From Primorskyibacter sedentarius (GTDB taxonomy: Bacteria; Pseudomonadota; Alphaproteobacteria; Rhodobacterales; Rhodobacteraceae): a stretch of DNA of 64,000 bases. A program made the translations under genes and the position numbers. A model generated the notes under the pieces. It was not told where the DNA came from. It did not search any database and saw only the letters and a program-made list of their open reading frames with translations. This document shows positions 27,085 through 35,013 of the stretch, in pieces. Within the stretch, counting starts at the first letter, position 1. Each line of letters opens with the position of its first letter. Location of the stretch: assembly GCF_004342065.1 (NCBI RefSeq), contig NZ_SLZU01000013.1:62001-126000 (forward strand), read 5' to 3'.

Positions 27085-29160
27085 ATGAGCCGCGAATATG
27101 ACGAGCATCTGGCCAGCGCGCCTTTGGAAGTCGCGGGAGACGATCCGCTGCATGACGAGCAGGATCTCAGCCGCGACGATTACACCGTTGTGGACCATTT
27201 CAGCCACACGCTCGGAATTGGGATCTCTGTCTTCTACATGGTGGCGGCAGTCGCGACCTTGTACGAAGTCTTTTCGCGCTATGCGCTGAACGCACCGACC
27301 TACTGGGCATTTGAGACGGTGATGATGCTTTGTGCAAGCGCGTGGATGCTGTCCTCGGGCTATATCACGCTGAAAAAACGCCATATCGGGATCACCGTCT
27401 TTCACGTTATGGCCAGCGACCGGCAGCGCTGGTGGCTGGATCTGTTCGCGATGCTGGTGGGCATCGTGGCGCTTTACATGCTTCTCGCTGACGCCTCGGT
27501 TAGGGCCTATGTCAGCATCGGCCGGATCGAGAAATCCGGGTCGGCATTCAATTCGCCGCTGCCGATGGTGCTGAAAACCGTGATGGTGGTGGGGGCGTTC
27601 TTGTACCTCACGCAGCTGACGGTGAACCTGCATCGGCATGTCAGATCAAACGCGGCGCGTTGGGCGGTCAAACTGCTGGCGCTTTATATGCTGGTCTATT
27701 TCATTGCGGCACTGCTTGGCCACGCTTTTGACATTTCATGGGCCGCGGCCGTTTCCGATGCATTCTCCGGCATCGGCAACGCGCTGGATCCGTCCAAGGC
27801 GCTCAACATGCGGGCGATGGATCTTGGAACCGTCTCGCTGATCGTGGTGATCCTGCTTGTGGCGCTGATGATGACCGGCATGCCGCTGGGGATCGTGACG
27901 CTGATCGTCTCTGTCATCATGGCGATTACCTTCTTTGGGCCGCGCGGGTTGTTCCTTGTCAGCTCCAACGCCGCAGGGCTGCTGGAGCATTACACGCTGG
28001 TCGCCGTTCCGTTCTTCGTGCTGATGGCCTCTATCCTGGAACGGGCGGGCATTGCCGAAGATCTTTTCGACGCGATGTCGATATTCGCAGGCAATCTGCG
28101 CGGCGGCGTGGCGGTGCAAACAACGGTTGTCGCGGTGATCCTTGCGGCCATGTCGGGGGTGATGGGCGGCGAGATCGTGATGCTCGGCCTTGTCGCGCTG
28201 CCGCAGATGTTTCGTCTGGGCTACGACCGTAAACTGACCATTGGTCTTATCTGCGCGGCCGGGGCGCTGGCCACGCTGATCCCCCCATCGATCATCATGA
28301 TCGTCTACGGCTTGTCGGCAGAGGTCGGAATCGGAGACCTGTTCATGGCGGGGGCGTTGCCGGGCATCATGCTGGCGGTGTTCTACGCAAGCTACGTCCT
28401 GATCCGTGTGAACCTGAACCACTCTCTCGCCCCCACCGCGGCAGAGGTCGCCGCCCAGACCGGCAACGAGAAACGGCTTTCAAAGGACCGGCTGACGGCG
28501 GTAATCCTTTGCATCCTCTTGATCGGCACGGTCATGGGGTCGATCTATGGCGGCGTGGCATCCGTGACCGAGGCCGCCGCCGTGGGCTGCATCGGGTCGC
28601 TCTTCGTGGCCGCCGTGCGCCACCGGTTCAACTGGGAGGTTCTCTCGGCCGCGATGCTGGGAACCATGACAACGGTCGGCACGATCATCTGGCTGGTGCT
28701 GGGTGCGGTCAGCTTTGTGGGTATCTTCAACCTTGTGGGCGGTGCGGATTTCATGCGCTCGATGTTCCTTGGCCTGGGCCTGTCTGCCATGGGCACGATC
28801 ATCGTGATGATGCTGATCCTGATGGTGCTGGGGACGTTCATGGAATGGATCGCCATCGTCTTCATCACAGTGCCGGTCTTTGCACCCGTGGTGATGACGC
28901 TTGCGCCAGAGCTTGGCCTGACCGAGGATCAGGCGAAGATCTGGTTCGGCATCCTTTTCGTGATGAACATCCAGATCTATTTCCTGTCGCCGCCTTTCGG
29001 TCCCGCCTGTTTCTGGTTGAAATCGGTGGCGCCAAAGGATGTCACCCTGCAAGAGATCTTCCTTGCCGTTCTGCCCTTCATCGCGCTCCAGATCATCGGT
29101 CTGGTATTGGTGATGACTTTCCCGCAAATTGCACTCTGGCTCCCCGAAGCGCTCAACTGA
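27085..29160 (+). CDS. dctQM: TRAP transporter permease, fused small and large subunits (DctQM)
   Basis: A 691-residue inner-membrane protein. The small subunit DctQ covers about residues 30-190 (four helices, with TYWAFETVMMLCASAWMLSSGYITLKKRHI), then a linker helix. The large subunit DctM follows to the end with about 12 helices (MMTGMPLGIVTLIVSVIMAI, VAVPFFVLMASILERAGIAEDLFDAM, GALATLIPPSIIMIVYGLSAEVGIGDLFMAG). It uses the sodium gradient to import the ligand held by DctP. Several starts are possible (27028, 27037, 27085); 27085 avoids the upstream hairpin. The gene leads the catabolic genes. Confidence 0.9.
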   Translation: MSREYDEHLASAPLEVAGDDPLHDEQDLSRDDYTVVDHFSHTLGIGISVFYMVAAVATLYEVFSRYALNAPTYWAFETVMMLCASAWMLSSGYITLKKRHIGITVFHVMASDRQRWWLDLFAMLVGIVALYMLLADASVRAYVSIGRIEKSGSAFNSPLPMVLKTVMVVGAFLYLTQLTVNLHRHVRSNAARWAVKLLALYMLVYFIAALLGHAFDISWAAAVSDAFSGIGNALDPSKALNMRAMDLGTVSLIVVILLVALMMTGMPLGIVTLIVSVIMAITFFGPRGLFLVSSNAAGLLEHYTLVAVPFFVLMASILERAGIAEDLFDAMSIFAGNLRGGVAVQTTVVAVILAAMSGVMGGEIVMLGLVALPQMFRLGYDRKLTIGLICAAGALATLIPPSIIMIVYGLSAEVGIGDLFMAGALPGIMLAVFYASYVLIRVNLNHSLAPTAAEVAAQTGNEKRLSKDRLTAVILCILLIGTVMGSIYGGVASVTEAAAVGCIGSLFVAAVRHRFNWEVLSAAMLGTMTTVGTIIWLVLGAVSFVGIFNLVGGADFMRSMFLGLGLSAMGTIIVMMLILMVLGTFMEWIAIVFITVPVFAPVVMTLAPELGLTEDQAKIWFGILFVMNIQIYFLSPPFGPACFWLKSVAPKDVTLQEIFLAVLPFIALQIIGLVLVMTFPQIALWLPEALN

Positions 29161-29179
29161 TACCGAAGAGGACTGTCCC

Positions 29180-29302
29180 ATGATCGGACGCGACACCCGC
29201 GATGACATCGACGGTTATGGCAAATGGCCATGGATCGCAGGCGCCGTGCTGGCCGCCGCGCTGATCTGGGTGATGTTCACCTTTGCCACGCCGATTTCCT
29301 GA
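29180..29302 (+). CDS. 40-residue single-helix membrane protein in the TRAP operon
   Basis: ATG 29180 begins a 40-codon frame (MIGRDTRDDIDGYGKWPWIA, then a hydrophobic stretch AGAVLAAALIWVMFTFATPIS) that ends in TGA at 29302. AAGAGGA lies eight bases before the ATG. The first 18 residues are polar and acidic, and residues about 19-36 form one membrane helix, probably with the N-terminus inside. It sits 19 bases after the permease gene and 9 bases before the dehydratase gene, so it belongs to the operon. A transporter accessory role is a guess; the family is not recognised. Confidence 0.7.
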   Translation: MIGRDTRDDIDGYGKWPWIAGAVLAAALIWVMFTFATPIS

Positions 29303-29311
29303 GGTGATGTG

Positions 29312-31048
29312 ATGACAAAGACCAAGAAGCCCGAAGACCTGCGCTCTGCCCGCTGGTTCGCACCGGATGACCTGCGATCGATGGGGCATCGCAGCCGCGC
29401 GATGCAGATGGGCTGGACCAGCGAAGACTGGGAGGGCAAGCCCGTCATCGCCGTGATCAATACCTGGTCGGATCTGTCACCGTGCCACCATCACCTGCGC
29501 GACCGCGCCGAATGGGTGAAGCGTGGCATCTTGCAGGCGGGCGGCACACCGGTGGAAATGCCGGTGCATTCCTTCAGCGAACAGTTCCTGAAGCCGACCT
29601 CGATGCTCTACCGCAACATGGGCGCGCTGGAGGTCGAAGAGACCCTGCGTGCCCACCCGATTGACGGGGCGGTGCTGATGGGCGGCTGTGACAAATCCAC
29701 GCCCGCGCTGGTCATGGGCGCGGTCAGTATGGGGCTGCCCTTCATCTTCATGCCTGCGGGCGCAATGCTGCGCGGCAATTACGCGGGCGAAAAGCTGGGC
29801 TCTGGCACGGATGTCTGGAAATACTGGGATGAACGCCGCGCCGGCACCATCACTAAAGATCAGTGGGACGGGGTGCAGGGCGGTATCGCGCGCAGCTATG
29901 GCACCTGCATGACTATGGGCACCGCCAGCACGATGATGAGCATTGCCGAGGGCTTTGGCCTGACGCTGCCCGGCGCATCCTCCATCCCGGCACCGGATGC
30001 CGGGCACAAGCGTATGGCCGCCGCCTGCGGGCGTCGCGCGGTAGAGATGGTCTGGGAGGATCTGACGCCCGACAGGATCATCACCTGGGAAAGCACGCGC
30101 AACGCGGTTACCGTGGCCATGGCAACGGGCTGTTCGACCAATGCGATCATCCACCTGATCGCGATGGCGCGGCGTGCTGGCGTGCCGCTGACACTGGAGC
30201 ATCTGGACGAGATCGGCCACACCACGCCGGTGCTGGCCAATATCCGGCCCACCGGCACGGAATACCTGATGGAGGACTTCTTTTATGCAGGGGGCCTTCC
30301 CGCCCTGATGAAGGAACTGGGCGACAAGCTGGACCTGAGCGTCACCACCGTCACCGGCAAGCCGCTGGGAGAGACCATTGCCCATGCCGTCAATTACAAT
30401 GACGACGTGATCCGGCCGCTGTCGAACCCTGTCTACCACGAGGGCAGCCTTGCTGTGCTGAAGGGCAACCTCGCCCCCGATGGCGCGGTGATCAAGCCCG
30501 CCGCTATGGACCCGAAATTCCAGACGCATAAAGGCCCCGCCATTGTCGCGGACAGCTACGCCGAGCTGAAAACCATCATCAATGACGAGAACTACCCGAT
30601 GACGCCCGACCACGTTCTGGTGCTGCGCAATGCAGGGCCGCAAGGGGGGCCGGGCATGCCGGAATGGGGAATGATCCCGATGCCAAAGGCGCTGCTGAAA
30701 GATGGCCACCGCGACATGGTGCGACTGTCGGATGCGCGCATGTCCGGCACCTCTTACGGTGCCTGTGTGCTGCATGTGGCGCCCGAGGCGTTCATCGGCG
30801 GACCACTTGCCCTGATCGAAACCGGCGATATCATCGAACTGGACATACCCAATCGCAGCCTGAATGTAGCGCTGAGCGTGGCAGAGCTGGACGCCCGCCG
30901 GGCGAAATGGACAGCACCCGCCCCGCGCTATGAACGCGGATATGGCAAGATGTTCTCGTCCCATGTTGAACAGGCCGACAAAGGCTGTGATTTCGATTTT
31001 CTGCGCACGGATTTCGGCGCCGCTGTGCCGGAGCCAGAAATCAACTGA
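29312..31048 (+). CDS. IlvD/Edd-family sugar-acid dehydratase, probably L-arabinonate dehydratase type
   Basis: A 578-residue iron-sulfur dehydratase. Family blocks: VINTWSDLSPCHHHLRDRAEWVKRGILQAGGTPVEMPVHSFSE, GAVLMGGCDKSTPALVMGAVSMGLP, GIARSYGTCMTMGTASTMMSIAEGFGLTLPG, and RNAGPQGGPGMPEWGM...DGHRDMVRLSDARMSGTSYGACVLHVAPEA. The cysteines in LSPCH, GGCDKS and GTCMTMG fit cluster binding. The AGGxMPE-like PGMPEWG and the length of about 579 are typical of pentonate dehydratases rather than dihydroxy-acid dehydratase. It makes a 2-keto-3-deoxy acid from an aldonate. The ATG at 29312 is preferred over GTG 29309. Confidence 0.88.
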   Translation: MTKTKKPEDLRSARWFAPDDLRSMGHRSRAMQMGWTSEDWEGKPVIAVINTWSDLSPCHHHLRDRAEWVKRGILQAGGTPVEMPVHSFSEQFLKPTSMLYRNMGALEVEETLRAHPIDGAVLMGGCDKSTPALVMGAVSMGLPFIFMPAGAMLRGNYAGEKLGSGTDVWKYWDERRAGTITKDQWDGVQGGIARSYGTCMTMGTASTMMSIAEGFGLTLPGASSIPAPDAGHKRMAAACGRRAVEMVWEDLTPDRIITWESTRNAVTVAMATGCSTNAIIHLIAMARRAGVPLTLEHLDEIGHTTPVLANIRPTGTEYLMEDFFYAGGLPALMKELGDKLDLSVTTVTGKPLGETIAHAVNYNDDVIRPLSNPVYHEGSLAVLKGNLAPDGAVIKPAAMDPKFQTHKGPAIVADSYAELKTIINDENYPMTPDHVLVLRNAGPQGGPGMPEWGMIPMPKALLKDGHRDMVRLSDARMSGTSYGACVLHVAPEAFIGGPLALIETGDIIELDIPNRSLNVALSVAELDARRAKWTAPAPRYERGYGKMFSSHVEQADKGCDFDFLRTDFGAAVPEPEIN

Positions 31049-31301
31049 CAAACGGAATGGCCTCCAAAACGCAAGCAAGCGACAACTACCATCATAGCGC
31101 CCAGCCAATCAGCGCGGCAATAGACTTGCGGGCAAGGCCAGCCCCGCGACCCAAGGGAAACCAGCTTGACTCCGGCAGGTCTGTGGCTGACCTCTTGGGC
31201 AACACAATTTACCCTCGGCGCCGCACGCGGCGCCTGGGTCAGCGCTGACTGCTTTGCCCGTCGGGCACATAGAATAGACACGATACGAAAGGACGCGACC
31301 C
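31049..31301 (+). other. Intergenic region with GC-rich hairpins
   Basis: These 253 bases between the dehydratase and dehydrogenase genes contain an 8-bp stem (GGCGCCGC 31217-31224, GCGGCGCC 31227-31234) and a smaller one (TGCCCG 31255-31260, CGGGCA 31262-31267) just before the dehydrogenase ribosome site. The hairpins could attenuate or process the transcript. No T-run follows, and no promoter is obvious. Confidence 0.4.
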
Positions 31302-32834
31302 ATGTTGGACAAATCGACATTCACCCCACACGGCAAACACCTGATCGCAGGGGAGTGGGTCGCTGGCGATGCCACCTTCTCATCCGAGCCTGCCCACGGG
31401 CCCGCCCATGACTACAGCGTCGGCACGCCCGCGCTGGTCGATGCAGCCTGCCTGGCCGCGGAAGAGGCATTCTGGTCCTTTGGCTATTCCACCCGCGAAG
31501 AGCGCGCCGAATTCCTCAACGCCATCGCGGACGAGATTGACGCGCGCGGGGATGCCATCACAGAGATCGGCACGCAGGAAACCGGTCTGCCCGAAGCGCG
31601 GCTTCAGGGAGAGCGTGGCCGAACCGTCGGCCAGCTGCGCCTGTTTGCAGATCACATCCTGAAGGGCGACTACCTTGATCGCCGCCATGACGCGGCGCTG
31701 CCCGACCGGGCGCCGCTGCCCCGGCCAGACCTGAAAATGGTGCAACGCCCCATCGGCCCCGTGGCCGTGTTCGGCGCGTCGAACTTTCCGTTGGCATTCT
31801 CGACCGCGGGGGGAGACACGGCCTCGGCGCTGGCCGCAGGCTGCCCGGTTGTGGTCAAGGGGCACTCTGCCCATCCCGGCACCGGCGAGATTGTCGCCGA
31901 AGCCATTTTTGCGGCGATTCAAAGCTGCGGCATGCATCCGGGCGTGTTCAGCCTGATCCAGGGCGGCAAGCGCGACGTTGGCACCGCTCTGGTGCAGCAT
32001 CCGCTGATCAACGCGGTTGGCTTCACCGGCTCTCTTGGCGGTGGCCGCGCGCTGTTTGATCTGTGCGCACAGCGTGACAAGCCGATCCCGTTCTTCGGCG
32101 AGCTTGGCTCTGTGAACCCGATGTTCCTGCTGCCCGCAGCGTTGCAGGCGCGCGGTGCTGCGCTGGCCGAAGGCTGGGCCGGGTCGCTGACCATGGGGGC
32201 CGGCCAGTTCTGCACCAATCCCGGGATTGCGGTCGTGATCGACGGGCCCGATGCTGATGCCTTCATCGACGCCGCCACCAAATCGTTGGAGCCAATGGGC
32301 GCGCAGACCATGCTGACAGATGGTATCGCGGCCGCTTATCGGCAGGGGCGTGACCGGATCGCAGGCACTGCAGGCGTTCAGGGACTGCTGACCTCGACCT
32401 GCGATTTGCGCAATGCCACGCCCTACCTTTATGCCACGACCGGTAAGGAATGGCTGGACAATCACGCGCTTGGCGAAGAGGTGTTCGGACCGCTGGGCCT
32501 CATCGTCCGGGTTGCGGACTTTGACGAGATGCTGGCGATGGCAAAGTCGCTTGAGGGCCAGCTGACCTGCACCCTGCATATGGACGATGGTGACACGGCG
32601 CATGGCCAGGCCCTGATTCCGGTGCTGGAGCGCAAGGCTGGCCGTATCCTTGCCAACGGCTTCCCCACGGGCGTCGAGGTTTGCGACTCCATGGTGCATG
32701 GCGGGCCATACCCGGCGTCGACCAATTTTGGCGCCACCAGCGTGGGCACATTGGCAATCCGCCGCTTCCTGCGCCCGGTCTGCTACCAGAATTTGCCAGA
32801 GTCATTGTTGCCCGGCGATCTGAGCCAAAGCTGA
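31302..32834 (+). CDS. NADP-dependent aldehyde dehydrogenase, 2-oxoglutarate semialdehyde dehydrogenase type
   Basis: A 510-residue aldehyde dehydrogenase. The nucleotide-binding block PIGPVAVFGASNFPLAFSTAGGDTASALAAGCPVVVKGHSAHPGTGE is the hallmark of the KGSADH/aldehyde dehydrogenase subgroup of sugar-acid pathways. The catalytic Glu is in FGELGSVNPMF and the nucleophilic Cys in GAGQFCTNPGIAVV. Family members oxidise 2-oxoglutarate semialdehyde to 2-oxoglutarate, but some oxidise glycolaldehyde and other short aldehydes. With an aldolase gene next, glycolaldehyde oxidation is also possible here. RBS GAAAGGA precedes the ATG. Confidence 0.9.
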   Translation: MLDKSTFTPHGKHLIAGEWVAGDATFSSEPAHGPAHDYSVGTPALVDAACLAAEEAFWSFGYSTREERAEFLNAIADEIDARGDAITEIGTQETGLPEARLQGERGRTVGQLRLFADHILKGDYLDRRHDAALPDRAPLPRPDLKMVQRPIGPVAVFGASNFPLAFSTAGGDTASALAAGCPVVVKGHSAHPGTGEIVAEAIFAAIQSCGMHPGVFSLIQGGKRDVGTALVQHPLINAVGFTGSLGGGRALFDLCAQRDKPIPFFGELGSVNPMFLLPAALQARGAALAEGWAGSLTMGAGQFCTNPGIAVVIDGPDADAFIDAATKSLEPMGAQTMLTDGIAAAYRQGRDRIAGTAGVQGLLTSTCDLRNATPYLYATTGKEWLDNHALGEEVFGPLGLIVRVADFDEMLAMAKSLEGQLTCTLHMDDGDTAHGQALIPVLERKAGRILANGFPTGVEVCDSMVHGGPYPASTNFGATSVGTLAIRRFLRPVCYQNLPESLLPGDLSQS

Positions 32835-32843
32835 CACGGCTTC

Positions 32844-32862
32844 GGCCCGGGTTATCCGGGCC
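32844..32862 (+). terminator. Hairpin between dehydrogenase and aldolase genes
   Basis: GGCCCGG (32844-32850) and CCGGGCC (32856-32862) form a perfect 7-bp stem with a GTTAT loop, ten bases after the dehydrogenase stop. It lacks a T-run and is more likely an intercistronic stabiliser than a full terminator. Confidence 0.45.
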
Positions 32863-32901
32863 GCGCCATCAATTCCCGCATATCCACCCGGAGCCAAAAC
32901 C

Positions 32902-33678
32902 ATGGTCGACCTGCCACGCAACCCGTTCAAAGAGGCACTAAAGCAAGGGAAGGTCCAGCTTGGGCTTTGGGCATGCATCCCCGATTCCTTCGTTGCCGAG
33001 ATGCTGGCCGATACCGGCTATGACTGGATCTTGCTGGACACTGAACATTCTCCGACCGATCTGCGCATCATCGCCAGCCAGTTGCAGGCGGCCGAAGGTG
33101 GTGCGGCACATATGGTGGTGCGTCCGGCAGCCAACGATCCTGTCCTCATCAAGCTTTTCCTGGATATCGGCGCGCAATCGCTGCTCTTGCCGATGGTCAA
33201 TACCGCCGAAGAGGCCCGGGCCGCCGTTGCGGCCACGCGCTATCCGCCGGAGGGTATTCGCGGCGTGGCCGGCGTGACGCGCGCCTCGCGCTACGGCAAG
33301 GTTGCCAATTATGCCGAACGCGCCGCCGAGGCGATCTGCGTGCTGGTGCAGGCCGAAACCGTCGAGGCAATCAACAATGTTGAAGAGATCGCTGCGGTCG
33401 AGGGTGTGGACGGGGTCTTTATCGGGCCCGCCGACCTTGCGGCAAGCATGGGGTTCCCCGGCCAGCCCGCCCATCCGGAGGTCGTCGCAGTGATCGAGAA
33501 GGCGACCGCGAAGATTGCTGCTGTGGGAAAGCCCGCGGGCATCTTGACCTTCAGAGGCGATATCGTCCGCAGCGTCGCCGCCCGCGGAGCGCGCTTTATC
33601 GCTGTGGGTGCGGACATATCGCTGCTGCAGGCCTCTGCAGAGAAGCTCTTGACGGAATTCGCGGATCTGAAAACCTGA
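32902..33678 (+). CDS. HpcH/HpaI-family class II aldolase for a 2-keto-3-deoxy acid
   Basis: A 258-residue metal-dependent aldolase. The catalytic His is in DTEHSPTDLRIIASQLQAA (about residue 50), the substrate Arg in MVVRPAANDPVLIKLFLDIGAQSLLLPMVNTAEEA, and the metal Glu and Asp in VQAETVEAINNVEEIAAVEGVDGVFIGPADLAASMG. Relatives split 4-hydroxy-2-oxo acids into pyruvate and an aldehyde. Acting after the dehydratase, it would cleave 2-keto-3-deoxy-pentonate to pyruvate and glycolaldehyde, or a hexonate equivalent. The exact substrate is inferred. Confidence 0.9.
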   Translation: MVDLPRNPFKEALKQGKVQLGLWACIPDSFVAEMLADTGYDWILLDTEHSPTDLRIIASQLQAAEGGAAHMVVRPAANDPVLIKLFLDIGAQSLLLPMVNTAEEARAAVAATRYPPEGIRGVAGVTRASRYGKVANYAERAAEAICVLVQAETVEAINNVEEIAAVEGVDGVFIGPADLAASMGFPGQPAHPEVVAVIEKATAKIAAVGKPAGILTFRGDIVRSVAARGARFIAVGADISLLQASAEKLLTEFADLKT

Positions 33679-33738
33679 TTCTGCCGCGCGTCTCTGTCGG
33701 CAGAGGCTTGGGGTGTCGTCGGGGCTTGCGCGGCTACA

Positions 33739-34215
33739 TTACTGCGGCTTGCGGATGTCCCCGATGTCCAGCACGGGCGCTGCGTCAAGCTCTGCCGCGT
33801 CCAGCATGGCAGCGACGCGTTCCAAAGACGAGATCAACTGCGCCTGCTCCCATCCCTCCAGAGCTTCGAATTGGCGAACATATCGCTGCTGTAACGCGTC
33901 CGGGGCCGTGTCCACCGTTTCGCGCCCGCGCGTTGTAAGCGTGATATTGGTCTGCCGCCGGTCGGCCTCGGACTTAGTCCGGCGCACCATCCCCTGTTTT
34001 TCAAGCTTGTCGATCAGCGATGTGATCGTGGCCTGCGAAACACCCATCTGCATGGCGATGTCTTTCGGGGTCATCATCTCGCGTTCGGCCACGACCTGAA
34101 GCACGCGAAACTGCACGGCCGTCAGCCCGGCAGCTGAAGCCAGTTTCCGTCCGTAAAGCTCCGTCGCGCGCAGGATCTTGCGCAGCGCGATCAGGCTGAT
34201 GTCTGTCCGGTTCAT
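33739..34215 (-). CDS. ectR: MarR-family regulator of ectoine synthesis (EctR)
   Basis: A 158-residue winged helix-turn-helix protein: ISLIALRKILRATELYGRKLASAAGLTAVQFRVLQVVAEREMMTPKDIAMQMGVSQATITSLIDKLEKQGMVRRTKSEADRRQTNITLT carries the recognition helix and the wing (residues about 30-95). It lies divergent from ectA, and in methylotrophs the corresponding EctR represses the ectABC-ask operon. The ATG at 34215 is used: the frame stays open to a TTG at 34272, but family members start near MNRTDIS and GGAGA precedes it. Confidence 0.9.
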   Translation of the reverse strand: MNRTDISLIALRKILRATELYGRKLASAAGLTAVQFRVLQVVAEREMMTPKDIAMQMGVSQATITSLIDKLEKQGMVRRTKSEADRRQTNITLTTRGRETVDTAPDALQQRYVRQFEALEGWEQAQLISSLERVAAMLDAAELDAAPVLDIGDIRKPQ

Positions 34216-34279
34216 CTTTGCCAACTTTCTCCAAAGCTTTGCTATCGTGGCAGAAGTTGCGAAATGTTTCAATTCACCT

Positions 34280-34418
34280 AAGTAGTTTGATGGATGGTTC
34301 CGTTCATTGCCTGTTTTCTGTTAAAAGGCTAAGCAAAAAATCGATTAAAATATGGGCTATATGACGAGTTTGTAAAAAACTACTTTGATTGTTGAATATT
34401 CTCAAGAAGCGCTATATT
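34280..34418. promoter_or_regulatory. Control region of ectR and ectABC-ask
   Basis: This AT-rich stretch contains two related 13-mers, AGTAGTTTGATGG (34281-34293) and ACTACTTTGATTG (34380-34392), 10 of 13 identical, about 99 bp apart. A promoter-like TATATT at 34413-34418 lies before ectA, with TTGAAT at 34392-34397 as a possible but closely spaced -35 element. GAATATTC (34394-34401) is a perfect palindrome inside the dyad TTGAATATTCTCAA and overlaps the possible -35. MarR proteins bind such dyads, so EctR could block here. The AT richness is typical of salt-responsive promoters. Confidence 0.5.
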
Positions 34419-34453
34419 TAGCCTCTCAAAGGAACTGGAGAGGGCGAGAACAG

Positions 34454-34960
34454 ATGAGAATGCAGTTGGAATTCCGTAAGCCGACAGCTTTGGACGGGGC
34501 CGCGATCAGCGATCTTGTCAAGGCCTGCAAGCCGCTCGACGAGAATTCGATGTACTGCAATCTGATCCAGTGCGACCACTTCGCCGATACCTGCATCCTC
34601 GCGGAAAGCGACGGGCAGGTCCTAGGCTGGATTTCCGGCCATGTACCGCCGTCGCAACAGGACACGCTTTTTGTCTGGCAGGTCGCCGTTCATCCCGATG
34701 CCCGTGGGATGGGGCTTGGCGGCCGCATGCTGGCAGAGCTGATCGAGCGTGACGAACTGGATGACGTCACACAGATCCAAACCACGATCACCAGTGACAA
34801 TGACGCCTCTTGGGGGCTGTTCAGGGGCTTTGCCAAGCGCATCGGCGCAGAGATTTCCGACACGCCGCATTTCACCCGTGACGGGCACTTTGACGGACGG
34901 CACGCGACCGAGAACATGGTCACGATCGCCTTCCGCGAGGCGCTGCGCAAAGCGGCCTGA
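34454..34960 (+). CDS. ectA: L-2,4-diaminobutyrate acetyltransferase
   Basis: A 168-residue GNAT enzyme, the second step of ectoine synthesis: it acetylates diaminobutyrate at the gamma nitrogen. Seen: EFRKPTALDGAAISDLVKACKPLDENSMYCNLIQCDHFADTCILAE (substrate part, residues 5-55), the acetyl-CoA loop VAVHPDARGMGLGGRML (about 84-100), and DDVTQIQTTITSDNDASWGLFRGFAKRIGAE. ATG 34454 (or 34460) is chosen over an upstream TTG because a GGAGAGGG ribosome site precedes it. It is the first gene of the operon. Confidence 0.95.
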   Translation: MRMQLEFRKPTALDGAAISDLVKACKPLDENSMYCNLIQCDHFADTCILAESDGQVLGWISGHVPPSQQDTLFVWQVAVHPDARGMGLGGRMLAELIERDELDDVTQIQTTITSDNDASWGLFRGFAKRIGAEISDTPHFTRDGHFDGRHATENMVTIAFREALRKAA

Positions 34961-35013
34961 TCCCGCTTATCCACTGAAAATTCACGCTCGATTGCACAAT
35001 CGAAGGATACCGC

